NCBI RefSeq assembly: GCF_000720175.1
Contig: NZ_JOIX01000002.1
Location: 124,001 to 188,000, forward strand
DNA: 64,000 nt
DNA from: Streptomyces sp. NRRL S-337
GTDB taxonomy: Bacteria > Actinomycetota > Actinomycetes > Streptomycetales > Streptomycetaceae
Direction of reading: 5' to 3'
The position numbers and the translations under genes were made by a program. The notes beneath the pieces were generated by a model, which was given only the letters and a program-made list of their open reading frames with translations, made no database searches and had not been told where the DNA came from. How positions within the stretch are numbered: the stretch's first letter is position 1; the number at the start of each line of letters is the position of its first letter. Shown in pieces: positions 23,567 through 33,009 of this stretch.

Positions 23567-25033
23567 TCAACCCCTGGGCAACGGATTGCCCGCGGCGAGG
23601 TGGCGCAGCGTGGTGATCGAGGGGGTGAAGGCGTACACGGAGCCCTTGGTGGTGACGCACTGCGCCATGGTGATCGTGGCCTTCGGTCCGTGCGGGGGGT
23701 CGAGCGCGATCTCGCCGCCGCCGTCGGGCCCGGTGACCTTGTCGAGGCAGTTGGGCGCCCCCGATTTGCCCGGGGTGAACCTCGCGTTGTTGGACCAGAT
23801 CGCCTGGACGAATTCGAACTGCTCCTCAATTGACGTGCCGTAACAGACGAACATCAGCCCGCGGTCCGCCCTGGGGTCGTCCTCCAGGAGGGGGCCGTAG
23901 GGGATGCCCCGGCGCATGATGCGGTTGCTGTCCACGGGGATGTCGGGGTTGGCCATGCGGGGGTTGGTTCGGCGGATGTGCGCGGCGCAGGGGGTCTGGC
24001 CGCCGTCCGGGTCGTTCGCGTAGTCGAAGTCGTTGGCGTCGCTGCCGAGGCCCTTCAGTCGGTCGGTGGGGGTCGCCAGGGGGGTGCCGTCCAGGTGCCT
24101 GCCGACCAGGCACGCCCCCAGTTGGGTCGCGTCGAGCTCCGGTTCAAAGTTCTCGGCCTGCTCTGCCACCGCGTCGCGCCAGCCCTGGACGTCCTGGCTC
24201 ATGCGGCGTACGACCTGGAGCGAACCGTTCTTCATCCAGGCGGGGCCGGTGCGGTTCTTGCTGTTCGGCTCGGTCTTGTAGCCGAAGACGAATTCCCCCG
24301 GCTCGATGAGCTTGGCTCCGGGGCGGTTCTCGCGGAAGCCCGGGTTGGTGGGCTCCTCGCGGTGGAAGTCCTTGACGCCGGGCTGGGAGATGCCGTCCTT
24401 GTAGCCGAAGTGCTCATGCCCCTTCAGCTTGCCGGGCAGGGTCTGGCCGTCGTCCTGATGGACCAAGGTCATGTCGTGCGCCTCGTCCGCGGCCTTGATG
24501 TTCTGCAGCTTCGCCTCAAGCTCCTCCTTGCTGTCCGAGGCCACCAGGAGGATCGCGTGCACCATGGTGCTGGGCGAGCCGAACAACCAGTTCTTCGGGT
24601 CGCTTGCTCCGGTGTCCTTGAGTTTCTCGGCACTCGCGGCCGCACCGTTGAGCAGCTGCGGGAAGTTCTTGAGGTCTTCCCTGAGCACCTGCTCGTCGTC
24701 CGCGGCGACACTGAGCAGGCCCGGGAAGGTGAGGGAAACCCCGACCCAGGTCGCCTGCTTCGCCGGGTCCTGTCCGTACGCCCGGCGGGCCAGCGAGAAC
24801 TCCTCGTTGAAGTCCTCCACGTCGGCGGTCACCGCCACGCTGTTGAGGATCACGGACAGCCATCCGCGCCCCTTTGCCTTGTCCTGGGGGAACCGCATGT
24901 AGCGGAACGCCATGTGGTCCTTGTTGAACGCGGCCAGGACATTGCCCTGGATCTCCCGCGACGTACGCAGCGTGGGTGTGGGCAGCTGCTCCATTGCGGG
25001 CGCGGCCGTGGGGCGCACGCGGGTGGTGGTCAT
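23567..25033 (-). CDS. DyP-type heme peroxidase
   Basis: 488-residue dye-decolourising peroxidase, a heme enzyme that uses H2O2 to oxidise dyes, phenolics and lignin-like substrates. The GXXDG motif is GYKDGISQPG (210-219, catalytic Asp213), the proximal heme His lies in PCAAHIRRTNPRM (His352), and the distal Arg in IMRRGIPYG (Arg375). The length and the EEPTNPGFRENRPG region fit the longer class C/D-type members. No Tat signal, so probably cytoplasmic or carried by other means. The start MTTTRVRPTA follows an AT-rich promoter-like region (25040-25110), unusual in this GC-rich window. Monocistronic. Confidence 0.92.
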   Translation of the reverse strand: MTTTRVRPTAAPAMEQLPTPTLRTSREIQGNVLAAFNKDHMAFRYMRFPQDKAKGRGWLSVILNSVAVTADVEDFNEEFSLARRAYGQDPAKQATWVGVSLTFPGLLSVAADDEQVLREDLKNFPQLLNGAAASAEKLKDTGASDPKNWLFGSPSTMVHAILLVASDSKEELEAKLQNIKAADEAHDMTLVHQDDGQTLPGKLKGHEHFGYKDGISQPGVKDFHREEPTNPGFRENRPGAKLIEPGEFVFGYKTEPNSKNRTGPAWMKNGSLQVVRRMSQDVQGWRDAVAEQAENFEPELDATQLGACLVGRHLDGTPLATPTDRLKGLGSDANDFDYANDPDGGQTPCAAHIRRTNPRMANPDIPVDSNRIMRRGIPYGPLLEDDPRADRGLMFVCYGTSIEEQFEFVQAIWSNNARFTPGKSGAPNCLDKVTGPDGGGEIALDPPHGPKATITMAQCVTTKGSVYAFTPSITTLRHLAAGNPLPRG

Positions 25034-25269
25034 GCGACACTCCCGATCACATAGAGTGGTTGTATGATTACGAATATGTCATTGTGAAAATTTCCGTCGT
25101 TTTAAACAGGTGCTGCGCCAGTCGAGTCCTGAGGTTGTCCGACGAGCACGGAACCATGCCGTAGTGCGCCATTGCGGTGGTCGGCACTCGTCTGCCATTG
25201 CCGGAACGCCATGCCCGGCGCACTGCGACGGAGCCCGGTGGCGCCCCTTCAGCCGGCCAGGAGGCACGT

Positions 25270-27057
25270 GTGGTTCCGACAGGAGCTGACGCCAACGACG
25301 AGGCCCTGACCTGCGGACCGCATCCACTGCGCCATTACGCCTTGCTGGCCGATGGGGAGCGCGGAGTGCTGGTCGGCCCACGGGGAGAGTTCGTCTGGAT
25401 GTGCGCTCCCCGTTGGGACTCCGGTGCGGTGTTCTCCGCCCTGATCGGCGGGTCGGGCAGCTACGCGGTAACACCGATGAGCCGCAATGTCTGGGGCGGC
25501 TACTACGAAGAGGGCTCACTGATCTGGCGCAGTCGCTGGGTCACTGACGACGGCGTGGTGGAGTGCCGTGAGGCCCTCGCCTTCCCCGGAGACCCGCACC
25601 GAGCCGTGATCCTCCGCCGCGTCGTCGCCCGCGAGAAGACCGCACAACTCCGGGTGGTCCTGGAACCCTCCGCCGACTTCGGACGCCACTCCCTGCGCGA
25701 CCTGGCACGGCACGACGACGGGACGTGGCATGCCCGCTCCGGCGACCTGGCTCTGCGTTGGTCCGGGTGTGCCTGGGCGAGACCGACCGGCCCGGGTGCA
25801 TGCCGGCTGACGGCTGAACTGACGGTCGAGGCCGGGACGCATCACGACCTGGTCCTGGAAATCAGCGACCAGCCCTTGACCGGCCGCCCGCCCGACGCGG
25901 TGACGGTGTGGGAGGACACGGAGGCCGCGTGGCGCCGAGAGGTGCCAGAGCTGGGAAACGCCATCGGTCGACGGGACGCCCAGCAGTCATTCGCCGTACT
26001 GCGCGGACTGACCGGTTCGGCTGGCGGCATGGTGGCATCGGCGACCACGAGCCTGCCGGAACGAGCGGAGGCGGGCCGCAACTACGACTACCGCTACGTA
26101 TGGATCCGGGACCAGTGCTACGCCGGCCAGGCGGCCGCCGCGGCCTGCGCCCACCCGCTGCTCGACGACGCCGTACGGTTCCTCACGGCCCGGCTGCACG
26201 AGGACGGTCCCCGGATGGCTCCCGCCTACACAGTCGACGGTCGCAGAATTCCCAGGCAGCAGCAGTTGAGCCTGCCCGGCTACCCGGGAGGCTTCGACCG
26301 CATCGGGAACCAGGTCAGCGATCAATTCCAACTCGACGCCTTCGGCGAGGCCCTTCTGCTGCTCGGCGCGGCGGCCCGTCACGACCGGCTCGATGGCAAC
26401 GCCCGGCGAGCCGCGTCCCTCGCCGCCGACGCCATCGCGCGCCGCCATCACGAGCCCGACGCCGGCGTATGGGAACTGTCGCCCCGCCGTTGGACCCACA
26501 GCCGGCTCATCTGCGCCGCCGGACTGCGTGCGATCGCCCGGGCCAAGGTCTCGCCCACACGGTCGGCGGAGTGGCTGGCGCTGGCGGACCGGCTGGTCTC
26601 CGCGGCCACTGCCGAGTGCTTGCATCCGTCGGGGCGTTGGCAACGGTCCCCCGATGACCCGGGGTTGGACGGTGCCCTGCTCTTCCCTCCGTTGCGGGGA
26701 GCGCTCCCGGCCGACGACCCGCGCACGGTCGCGACGCTGCGGGCGTACGTCGGGAAACTGTCGCAGGATCACTTCGCCTACCGGTTCCGCCACGACGACC
26801 GGCCGTTGGAGGAAGCCGAAGGCGCCTTTCTCCTGTGTGGCTTCGCGATGGCGCTGGCCGAGCACCAGCAGGGCAACGAGGTGGCAGCGCACCGCTGGTT
26901 CGAACGCAACCGCACAGCTTGCGGACCCCCCGGGCTCTTCTCCGAAGAGTACGACGTCGTCCAACGTCAGATGCGCGGCAATCTGCCCCAGGCATTCGTT
27001 CACGCGTTGATGTTGGAATGCGCCATCCGCCTGGCCGACCCCTGGCGTGGACCGTAG
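25270..27057 (+). CDS. Glycoside hydrolase family 15 protein (glucoamylase/trehalase-like)
   Basis: 595 residues from a GTG start preceded at 5 bases by AGGAGG; the frame stays open for 31 more codons upstream, but that part is not family-like. N-terminal beta-sandwich region (HPLRHYALLADGERGVLVGP, GEFVWMCAPRWDS), then the (alpha/alpha)6 barrel with GRNYDYRYVWIRDQCYAG, EEAEGAFLLCGFAMALAEHQ, GLFSEEYD and GNLPQAFVHALM. GH15 enzymes release glucose from alpha-glucans or trehalose. No signal peptide, so an intracellular substrate is expected. Not in an operon; the MMPL gene follows after 134 bases. Confidence 0.9.
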   Translation: MVPTGADANDEALTCGPHPLRHYALLADGERGVLVGPRGEFVWMCAPRWDSGAVFSALIGGSGSYAVTPMSRNVWGGYYEEGSLIWRSRWVTDDGVVECREALAFPGDPHRAVILRRVVAREKTAQLRVVLEPSADFGRHSLRDLARHDDGTWHARSGDLALRWSGCAWARPTGPGACRLTAELTVEAGTHHDLVLEISDQPLTGRPPDAVTVWEDTEAAWRREVPELGNAIGRRDAQQSFAVLRGLTGSAGGMVASATTSLPERAEAGRNYDYRYVWIRDQCYAGQAAAAACAHPLLDDAVRFLTARLHEDGPRMAPAYTVDGRRIPRQQQLSLPGYPGGFDRIGNQVSDQFQLDAFGEALLLLGAAARHDRLDGNARRAASLAADAIARRHHEPDAGVWELSPRRWTHSRLICAAGLRAIARAKVSPTRSAEWLALADRLVSAATAECLHPSGRWQRSPDDPGLDGALLFPPLRGALPADDPRTVATLRAYVGKLSQDHFAYRFRHDDRPLEEAEGAFLLCGFAMALAEHQQGNEVAAHRWFERNRTACGPPGLFSEEYDVVQRQMRGNLPQAFVHALMLECAIRLADPWRGP

Positions 27058-27191
27058 GACCGTGCTTCCCGGGGGTCCGCCTCACCCCTGAAGTAGGGAT
27101 ATCCCCACCACCTCCGTCCCCCAGCCGGTGGAGGCGAAGTACAGCCGGTCGAGGGTGTCGAGGGCGGGGGCCGAACGGCGAGGCTCAAGGC

Positions 27192-29399
27192 ATGAGAGAG
27201 CTACCCGTGCGGGCCGCTCGGTGGAGTGCGTTGCACCCCTGGCGGGCGATTGTTGGTTGGTTGGTTTTCGTGGTGGTGTGCCTCGGACTGGGGGCGGCGG
27301 TGGGGACCCACAGCGCCTCCACCGAGGACTATCGGGTCGGTGAGGCCGGCCGGGCCGAGGCGATGGCGGCCGAGGGGCATCTGCAGCGGAAGCCCACGGA
27401 GCAGGTGCTGGTGTCGGCGAGGCGCGGGGCGCCGGACCGGCGCGGTATCGACGCCGCGGCACATGGGGTCGCCGCACGGATGAGGACGTTGCCCGAGGTC
27501 GAGAGCGTGGCCGAGCCGCGTGCCGCGCACCACGGGCGCGCCCCGGTGGTCATGGTCGAAGTGACCATGAAGGGCGCGGAGTTGGACGCGCGCCAGCACG
27601 TCGGGCCGTTGCGGGCACAGACCGCGGCGGTGCAGCGGAGCCATCCGGAGCTGGTGGTGGAGGAGACCGGGGCCCCGTCCATCAGTCAGGGGGTGGATGC
27701 CCAGCGCGGTAGCGATCTCGCGCTCTCCGAGGCGATCACGCTGCCGGCCACGTTGGTCACGCTGCTGCTGGCGTTCGGCTCGCTGGTGATGGCCGTGGTG
27801 CCGTTGCTGCTGGCGCTGTCGTCGATCGCGGCGGCCCTGGGGCTGTCCATGCTGGCCTCGCACCTCTTCCCCGATGCGGGCGTCGGGACCAATGTCATCA
27901 TCCTGATCGGACTCGCCGTGGGTGTCGACTACACCCTCTTCTACCTCAAGCGGGAGCGGGAGGAGCGGGCGCGGTACGGCGGCCGGCTCGGTCCGGAGGC
28001 GGTGGTGGAGCTGGCCGCGGCGACCTCGGGGCGGGCGGTCGTGGTGTCCGGACTGGCGGTGGCGGTCTCGACGGCCACCCTGTACCTGGCCGCGGACGTG
28101 ATCTTCTCGTCACTGGCCACCGGCACCATCGTGGTCGTCCTGGTGGCCGTGGCGAGTTCGTTGACGGTGCTGCCCGCGGTGCTGGTCAAGACCGGACAGC
28201 GGGCCGAACGGCGGGCGCAACGCCGAGGAGCCGCAGCCGGCCCGCGGTGGCGGCGAGCTGCCCGGACCGGCCGGAACGGGGCGGGTCGCAGCGGCCGGGT
28301 GTGGGCGGTGCTGACCCGGCCGGCGAGCCGGCGACCGGCGCTGACGCTGGCCGTGTCGGTGCTGCTCCTGCTGGGTCTGTCCGCTCCGCTGGCGGGGCTG
28401 AAACTGGTCGAGATGGGCCGGGACACGCACTCGCGGGAGGTACCGGCGATGCGGACGTACGACCGGCTGAACGCGGCCTTCCCCGAGCACCGGGTCACCC
28501 ATCAGGTCGTGGTGCGGGCCCGGCCGGACCGCGCCGAAGCAGTGGCCGAAGCGCTCACAGAGCTGGGACGCCGTGCGCAGGCCGACCCCCTGTTCACCGG
28601 CCGCCCGCGGCTGCGTACCTCGGAGGACCGGCGCATCAGCGTGCTGGAGCTGTCCGTGCCGTACCTGGGGAACTCCGCCAAGGCGCGGACGTCCCTGGAC
28701 CATCTGCGGAGCACCTACCTGCCCGCCACGGTCGGGCGGATACCCGGTGCGGAGGCGGGGGTGACCGGTGATGTCGCCCGGACCACGGACTACCCGGCCC
28801 ACCAGAGCGCCAAGCTGCCGCTGGTCATCGGTGCGCTCCTGCTGGTCACGTTCGTCATGACGGCGCTGGCGTTCGGCTCCGTGGCGCTGGGGCTGCTCGG
28901 CGTGGCCCTCAACCTGCTGTCGGCCTCGGCCGCGCTGGGGCTGCTGGTGGTGGTCTTCCAAGGCACCTGGGCCGAGGGCCTGCTGGGCTTCCACTCCACC
29001 GGGTCGATCGGCTCCCGGGTACCGCTGTTCCTTTTCGTGATCCTCTTCGGGCTGTCGATGGACTACCAGGTGTTCGTGGTCAGCCGGATCCGGGAGGCCG
29101 TCCTGCGGGGCGTGCCGACGCGCCAGGCGGTGGTCGACGGGATCGGCAGCTCGGCCGCGGTGGTGACCAGTGCGGCGGTCGTGATGGTGACGGTGTTCGC
29201 CAGCTTCGTCTTCCTGCATCTGATCGAGATGAAGCAGATGGGGTTCGTGCTGGCGGCGGCCGTGCTGCTGGACGCCTTCATCATCCGGATCCTGGTGCTG
29301 CCGGCGGCCATGACGCTGCTGGGAGAGGCGAGTTGGTGGCCGGCGCGCGGGCTGCGGCGGACGCGGCGGACGGCGCCCGTGCCGGTCGGCGTAGGTTGA
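27192..29399 (+). CDS. MMPL family RND-type exporter
   Basis: 735 residues with the MmpL layout: an N-terminal helix (HPWRAIVGWLVFVVVCLGLG), an external domain, a five-to-six-helix bundle (LPATLVTLLLAFGSLVMAVV, TNVIILIGLAVGVDYTLFYL), then a second copy (LPLVIGALLLVTFVMTALAF, LFLFVILFGLSMDYQVFVVS). The paired VDYTLFYLKRE and MDYQVFVVSRIRE blocks are the proton-relay Asp/Tyr motifs. Such proteins export lipids, pigments or antibiotics. It is followed after 5 bases by a sensor kinase and an overlapping response regulator, so the three genes form one operon and the two-component pair probably controls it. Confidence 0.92.
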   Translation: MRELPVRAARWSALHPWRAIVGWLVFVVVCLGLGAAVGTHSASTEDYRVGEAGRAEAMAAEGHLQRKPTEQVLVSARRGAPDRRGIDAAAHGVAARMRTLPEVESVAEPRAAHHGRAPVVMVEVTMKGAELDARQHVGPLRAQTAAVQRSHPELVVEETGAPSISQGVDAQRGSDLALSEAITLPATLVTLLLAFGSLVMAVVPLLLALSSIAAALGLSMLASHLFPDAGVGTNVIILIGLAVGVDYTLFYLKREREERARYGGRLGPEAVVELAAATSGRAVVVSGLAVAVSTATLYLAADVIFSSLATGTIVVVLVAVASSLTVLPAVLVKTGQRAERRAQRRGAAAGPRWRRAARTGRNGAGRSGRVWAVLTRPASRRPALTLAVSVLLLLGLSAPLAGLKLVEMGRDTHSREVPAMRTYDRLNAAFPEHRVTHQVVVRARPDRAEAVAEALTELGRRAQADPLFTGRPRLRTSEDRRISVLELSVPYLGNSAKARTSLDHLRSTYLPATVGRIPGAEAGVTGDVARTTDYPAHQSAKLPLVIGALLLVTFVMTALAFGSVALGLLGVALNLLSASAALGLLVVVFQGTWAEGLLGFHSTGSIGSRVPLFLFVILFGLSMDYQVFVVSRIREAVLRGVPTRQAVVDGIGSSAAVVTSAAVVMVTVFASFVFLHLIEMKQMGFVLAAAVLLDAFIIRILVLPAAMTLLGEASWWPARGLRRTRRTAPVPVGVG

Positions 29400-29404
29400 T
29401 CACC

Positions 29405-30736
29405 ATGAATCGGTGGTCGAGGGGTGCGAGCGGCCCCCACTCCTTGGGTGGAACGGTCTTCGGCGGAACGGCCTCCGGCCGCCTCGCCGACCCGTTCCGG
29501 GCCGGCACCCTGCGCCGCTGGAACGCGGTCTGCTGGGTGTTGTTCGGCGCGCTGTTCGTCGGGCTCGCCACGACGGAGCGGCCGGGCGGACGCAGCTACG
29601 CGGCGCTGGCGCTGCTGGGCTGTGTGGTGCTGTGCTACGCGCTCCTCGACCGGTTCCCCGGCAACCCGGTCCTCCGGCCGTACACCTACCTGTGGGTGGT
29701 GGTCCTCGGGCTCGGGGGCAGCGCGTACGTCTGGAGCGGCTATGCGGCGCTGTTCATCGTGACGCTGCCGCACTTCTGGCTGTTCGGCCGTACGGTGCGG
29801 GCCTCGCTGCGCTTCACCGGGCTCGCCACGGTGTCCACGCTGGCCGGGAGCTGGCTGCGGAAGGGCTGGAGCGCCGAGTTCTTCGGATCGACGCTGGTCT
29901 CCACCCTGATCGTGGTCGCGGCCAGCGTACTGATCGGGCTGTGGGTGCACTCGGTCGTCGAGCAGAGCGGTGAACGGGCCCGGCTGATCGAGGAGTTGGA
30001 ACAGACCCAGCTGCGGTTGGCCGAGGCCCACCGGCGCCAGGGAGCCGCCGAGGAACGCGAGCGCCTGGCGCGGGAGATCCACGACACCCTCGCGCAGGGC
30101 TTCGCCTCCGTCGTCGTGCTGGCCGAGGCCGCACGGGCGGCCCTGGCCACCGACCCGGAACGGAGCGCCCAGCAGCTGCGCTCGATCGAGCACACGGCCC
30201 GCGAGAACCTCGCCGAGGCGCGTGAACTGGTGGGATCGGCCCAGCAGAGCCGGGTGGCCGCCGGCTCGCTCGCCGGCACACTGCAGCGGACCCTGGACCG
30301 CTTCACCGAGGACACCGGACTCACGCTCACGGCGGAACTGGCCGACCCGGTGTGCGAACAGCGGACCCGGATCGCGCTGCTGCGCTGTCTGCAGGAGTCG
30401 CTGGCCAATGTGCGCAAGCACGCGGCGGCTTCCCATGTGAGCGTGGTGCTGGCCCAGCAGCCGTACGGGGTGGAGTTGGAAGTCACTGATGACGGGCGGG
30501 GGTTCGTGGTCGGCGAGGCGCCGGGGTTCGGGCTCGACGGGATGCGCAAGCGCCTGGCGGAGTTGGGCGGCCGGCTCACCGTCACCAGCTCGGTCGGCGA
30601 CGGGACCCGCGTGCTCGCGACGGTCCCCTTGCTGCCCGCGGAACCGACTCCGTGGGAACCGACTGCGGTGGGACCGACTCCGGGGGGACCGACTTCCGGG
30701 GAACCCACTTCCCTTGAGCAGGAGGAGAGGACATGA
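29405..30736 (+). CDS. Sensor histidine kinase (HisKA_3, NarL-partner type)
   Basis: 443 residues. Four to five membrane helices in 40-185, then a short coiled segment (RARLIEELEQTQLRLAEAHR), the phosphoacceptor box EERERLAREIHDTLAQG (His226), the N box RCLQESLANVRKHA and G boxes DDGRGF and GFGLDGMRKRL. It ends in an unusual Pro-Thr tail (residues about 420-438, TPWEP/TAVGP/TPGGP/TSGEP) encoded by imperfect 15-bp repeats. Stop overlaps the response regulator start by ATGA. Senses an unknown signal, probably related to the MMPL exporter upstream. Confidence 0.92.
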   Translation: MNRWSRGASGPHSLGGTVFGGTASGRLADPFRAGTLRRWNAVCWVLFGALFVGLATTERPGGRSYAALALLGCVVLCYALLDRFPGNPVLRPYTYLWVVVLGLGGSAYVWSGYAALFIVTLPHFWLFGRTVRASLRFTGLATVSTLAGSWLRKGWSAEFFGSTLVSTLIVVAASVLIGLWVHSVVEQSGERARLIEELEQTQLRLAEAHRRQGAAEERERLAREIHDTLAQGFASVVVLAEAARAALATDPERSAQQLRSIEHTARENLAEARELVGSAQQSRVAAGSLAGTLQRTLDRFTEDTGLTLTAELADPVCEQRTRIALLRCLQESLANVRKHAAASHVSVVLAQQPYGVELEVTDDGRGFVVGEAPGFGLDGMRKRLAELGGRLTVTSSVGDGTRVLATVPLLPAEPTPWEPTAVGPTPGGPTSGEPTSLEQEERT

Positions 30737-31398
30737 CGGGCGACCTGACCCAGCACCCGACCAGCGGCGCTGTCCGCGTCATCGTGGTCGACGACCACAC
30801 GGTGATGCGTGCGGGCGTCGTCGCCCTGCTCGCCGCCGACCCGGACATCGAGATCGTCGGCGAGGCGGCCGACGGCCGCGCGGCACTGGAACTCGTCGGC
30901 CGGCACGCCCCCGATGTCGCCCTGGTCGATCTGCGCATGCCGGTGATGGACGGGGTGGCCACCACGACCGCCATCGTGGCCGGGCACCCGCGGACCCGGG
31001 TGCTGATCCTGACCACCTACGACACCGACGCCGACATCGAGCGCGGGGTCGAGGCCGGCGCGATCGGATACCTCCTCAAGGACACCACCCGCGAGCAATT
31101 GGCCGACGCCATTCGGGCGGCGGCCCGGGGGGAAACGGTGCTCGCCCCCCGGGTGGCCGAGAAGCTCGTCGCCAAGATGCGGCAGCCCGTCCAGGTACCG
31201 CTCACCGCCCGGGAGACCGACGTGCTCAACGCGGTCGCCGACGGCCTCTCCAACGCCGAGATCGGCCGACGCCTGGTCATCGCGGAAGCCACCGTGAAGA
31301 CCCATCTGCTGCGGCTCTACGCCAAACTGGACGTCAACGACCGTACCCGCGCGGTGGTGGTGGCCCTGGAACGCGGACTGTTGCAGCGGGGCCGTTGA
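30733..31398 (+). CDS. LuxR/NarL family response regulator
   Basis: 221 residues. Receiver domain with acidic pocket VDDH (19-22), phosphorylation site Asp66 in VALVDLRMPVMDG and Lys in GYLLKDTTR. A LuxR-type HTH occupies the C-terminal 65 residues (LTARETDVLNAVADGLSNAE, TVKTHLLRLYAKLDV). Partner of the overlapping histidine kinase gene. The likely target is the operon's own promoter ahead of 27192. Confidence 0.94.
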   Translation: MTGDLTQHPTSGAVRVIVVDDHTVMRAGVVALLAADPDIEIVGEAADGRAALELVGRHAPDVALVDLRMPVMDGVATTTAIVAGHPRTRVLILTTYDTDADIERGVEAGAIGYLLKDTTREQLADAIRAAARGETVLAPRVAEKLVAKMRQPVQVPLTARETDVLNAVADGLSNAEIGRRLVIAEATVKTHLLRLYAKLDVNDRTRAVVVALERGLLQRGR

Positions 31399-31709
31399 GG
31401 CGGGCGACGCACGTGCCGATGCGGGGAGGCCACCTGGTCGAGTACGGCGAGGGATGCCGGTGCCGCCGAGCTCGGTGAGGGTGGTGAATGGGGATCGCGG
31501 GAAGTAGGTGCTCGCGCAGGATGTGCGGGGGTCCACCTTGTCGGGGCACCCCCAGCGCCACACCGTCCACCTACCGGCGGGCCCTCCTGCAGACAGCCAT
31601 GGCCTGACCTGGTCTTCCGGCGCCCACAGGGCACCGGAAGACGAGGGCATTCCCCTCCGTGGAGCACGAGGGCGAGGGCGAGGAGCAATTCGCGCCCGGC
31701 CCGGGAGGG
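31399..31709. other. Intergenic between converging genes
   Basis: About 310 bases. A hairpin terminator is present at 31612-31642. On the minus strand a protein-like fragment reads GCPDKVDPRTSCASTYFPRS (around 31500), not recognised and without start or stop context. Otherwise nothing seen. Confidence 0.4.
31612..31642. terminator. Hairpin terminator
   Basis: GTCTTCCGG and CCGGAAGAC form a perfect 9-bp stem, extended by GCCC/GGC inside the loop. It lies 214 bases after the response regulator and 68 before the end of the converging TIGR03086 gene. Confidence 0.6.
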
Positions 31710-32285
31710 TCAGACGGCGCGGCCGAGCCAGCCGGCCAATCGGCGGTGGATGTCGGCGTCGTCCGGGACGGGGCGGGCCGCGGCGAAGGGCATCTCGGCA
31801 TCGCGCGGCTCGGCCGGCAGGACCTTCTGGGCGATGGTGAAGGCGAGGTGGCCCAGCTCCTCGTCCAACTTCGCCTCGGGAGCGATGACCTGGGCGATGT
31901 CCCAGGTGTGGGTGACGATCTCCATCACATAACCACTCAGGGCGATCCGGCCCGTGGCCACACCCCACGGAACCTCGAACTCCCGGTCGAGCTTGTCGTC
32001 GTCCGCCCAAGCCGCTGCCGCGCGGGCGCGAGCCCTGCCGAGCGCGCCGGCCCAGTCGGTGTCGGCGATCTGCCCGGTCGCTGCGGGGACGTCCATCCCG
32101 CGGCCGCCCTCGCCGATGTAGGAGATCCGATGGACCGCGCCGACCGTGTGGCTCAGCAGCGCCCGCAAGTCGTACTCCTCACAGGGGGTCGGACGGCCGA
32201 GCAGAGCGGGGTCGAGGCCGCTCAGCAACTTCTCCAACTGATCCAGAGCGTGGAGGAACTGGGGACGGGGGTCGAACGCGTTCAT
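31710..32285 (-). CDS. TIGR03086-type (DinB-like) metal-binding protein
   Basis: 191 residues of the maleylpyruvate-isomerase/mycothiol-dependent four-helix bundle superfamily. Typical TIGR03086 features: HALDQLEKLLSGLDPALLGR, PTPCEEYDLRALLSHTVGAV (metal His), ALSGYVMEIVTHTWDIAQVI (metal His pair) and a C-terminal ALAA-like segment. These proteins are thought to be thiol-dependent or metal-binding S-transferase-like enzymes of unknown substrate. Start at 32285 is the family-conserved Met; the frame is open upstream. Confidence 0.88.
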   Translation of the reverse strand: MNAFDPRPQFLHALDQLEKLLSGLDPALLGRPTPCEEYDLRALLSHTVGAVHRISYIGEGGRGMDVPAATGQIADTDWAGALGRARARAAAAWADDDKLDREFEVPWGVATGRIALSGYVMEIVTHTWDIAQVIAPEAKLDEELGHLAFTIAQKVLPAEPRDAEMPFAAARPVPDDADIHRRLAGWLGRAV

Positions 32286-32467
32286 GGACGCACCTCTCGT
32301 ACGGGCCCGCACGGTGTGCGGGCCGATGGGACCACTCTGCGCGTGATACTTGACATCTACCGTCATGTTTTCGCTTTTTTCGCCTTCGCTGTACGAAAGT
32401 CGACGGGCTGCCGGCCATCCATCCTGTCGCCGCTGGGCCCGCTGTGCCGGTCTGCGCTGCTCAGCGG

Positions 32468-32944
32468 CTACTGAAGCGGGGTACCCACGATGAGGAGGAC
32501 GGCGGCAAGGTGGGCTATTACCCAGGCCACCCGGTAGCTGATCGTGCGCCGATTCCTGGTCACGAGCAGGCGCTGGAAGGAATCCTCCGCTCGTTCGAAC
32601 TCGTCCGTGTCCGTCCACTGAACCCAGACGACCGGAAGACAGAGCACGGAAGACACGCCACTCGTCGCGAGCGCTGCGACGATCAACGCCTTGCCGATGG
32701 ACATCCCGTCCGGGACGACGGAGAGCACGATGGAGGCGGCGGCCATGAGGAGCGCGTCATAGCCGAGGAGAACCTGGGCCTTCGCGTCGAGGACGCTCAG
32801 ACACGTGTACAGATACTCGTGCTCGTAGACCTCTTCCCTGCGTGGCTCGAGCCGTCGTATGGCAGCAAGGTGCAGGGGCAGGTCCTGCCCCCGGTAAGTG
32901 CCTTGAAAGAGCCAGGACATCAGACGTCGGCTCGGATTCCGCAC
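32468..32944 (-). CDS. Three-helix membrane protein, PycTM-like
   Basis: 158 residues with an Arg/Glu-rich cytoplasmic lead and three predicted membrane helices: about 60-77 (LGYDALLMAAASIVLSVV), 84-107 (GKALIVAALATSGVSSVLCL) and 138-155 (RVAWVIAHLAAVLLIVGT). The LDAKAQVLLGYDALLMAAAS entry to helix 1 resembles the Pycsar effector TM domain (PycTM/DUF5706). No pyrimidine cyclase gene lies next to it. It is divergent from a cytosine deaminase gene, the two starts being 65 bases apart. The PycTM relation is tentative; other small membrane families remain possible. Confidence 0.6.
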   Translation of the reverse strand: MRNPSRRLMSWLFQGTYRGQDLPLHLAAIRRLEPRREEVYEHEYLYTCLSVLDAKAQVLLGYDALLMAAASIVLSVVPDGMSIGKALIVAALATSGVSSVLCLPVVWVQWTDTDEFERAEDSFQRLLVTRNRRTISYRVAWVIAHLAAVLLIVGTPLQ

Positions 32945-33009
32945 AGCGCTGTCCCCCTTCAGCCGCTGGCTCCATTGAGCACGAAACCCTCGAAGAGCAC
33001 AATGGGGAC

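Noticed and set aside
23567..25033. DyP peroxidase as encapsulin cargo
   Set aside because: No encapsulin shell gene lies next to it, and the C-terminus (HLAAGNPLPRG) is not a convincing targeting peptide.
29740..32010. 756-codon open frame on the minus strand over the kinase/regulator genes
   Set aside because: It is the antisense of convincing histidine kinase and response regulator genes; high GC leaves such frames open, and its translation has no domain.
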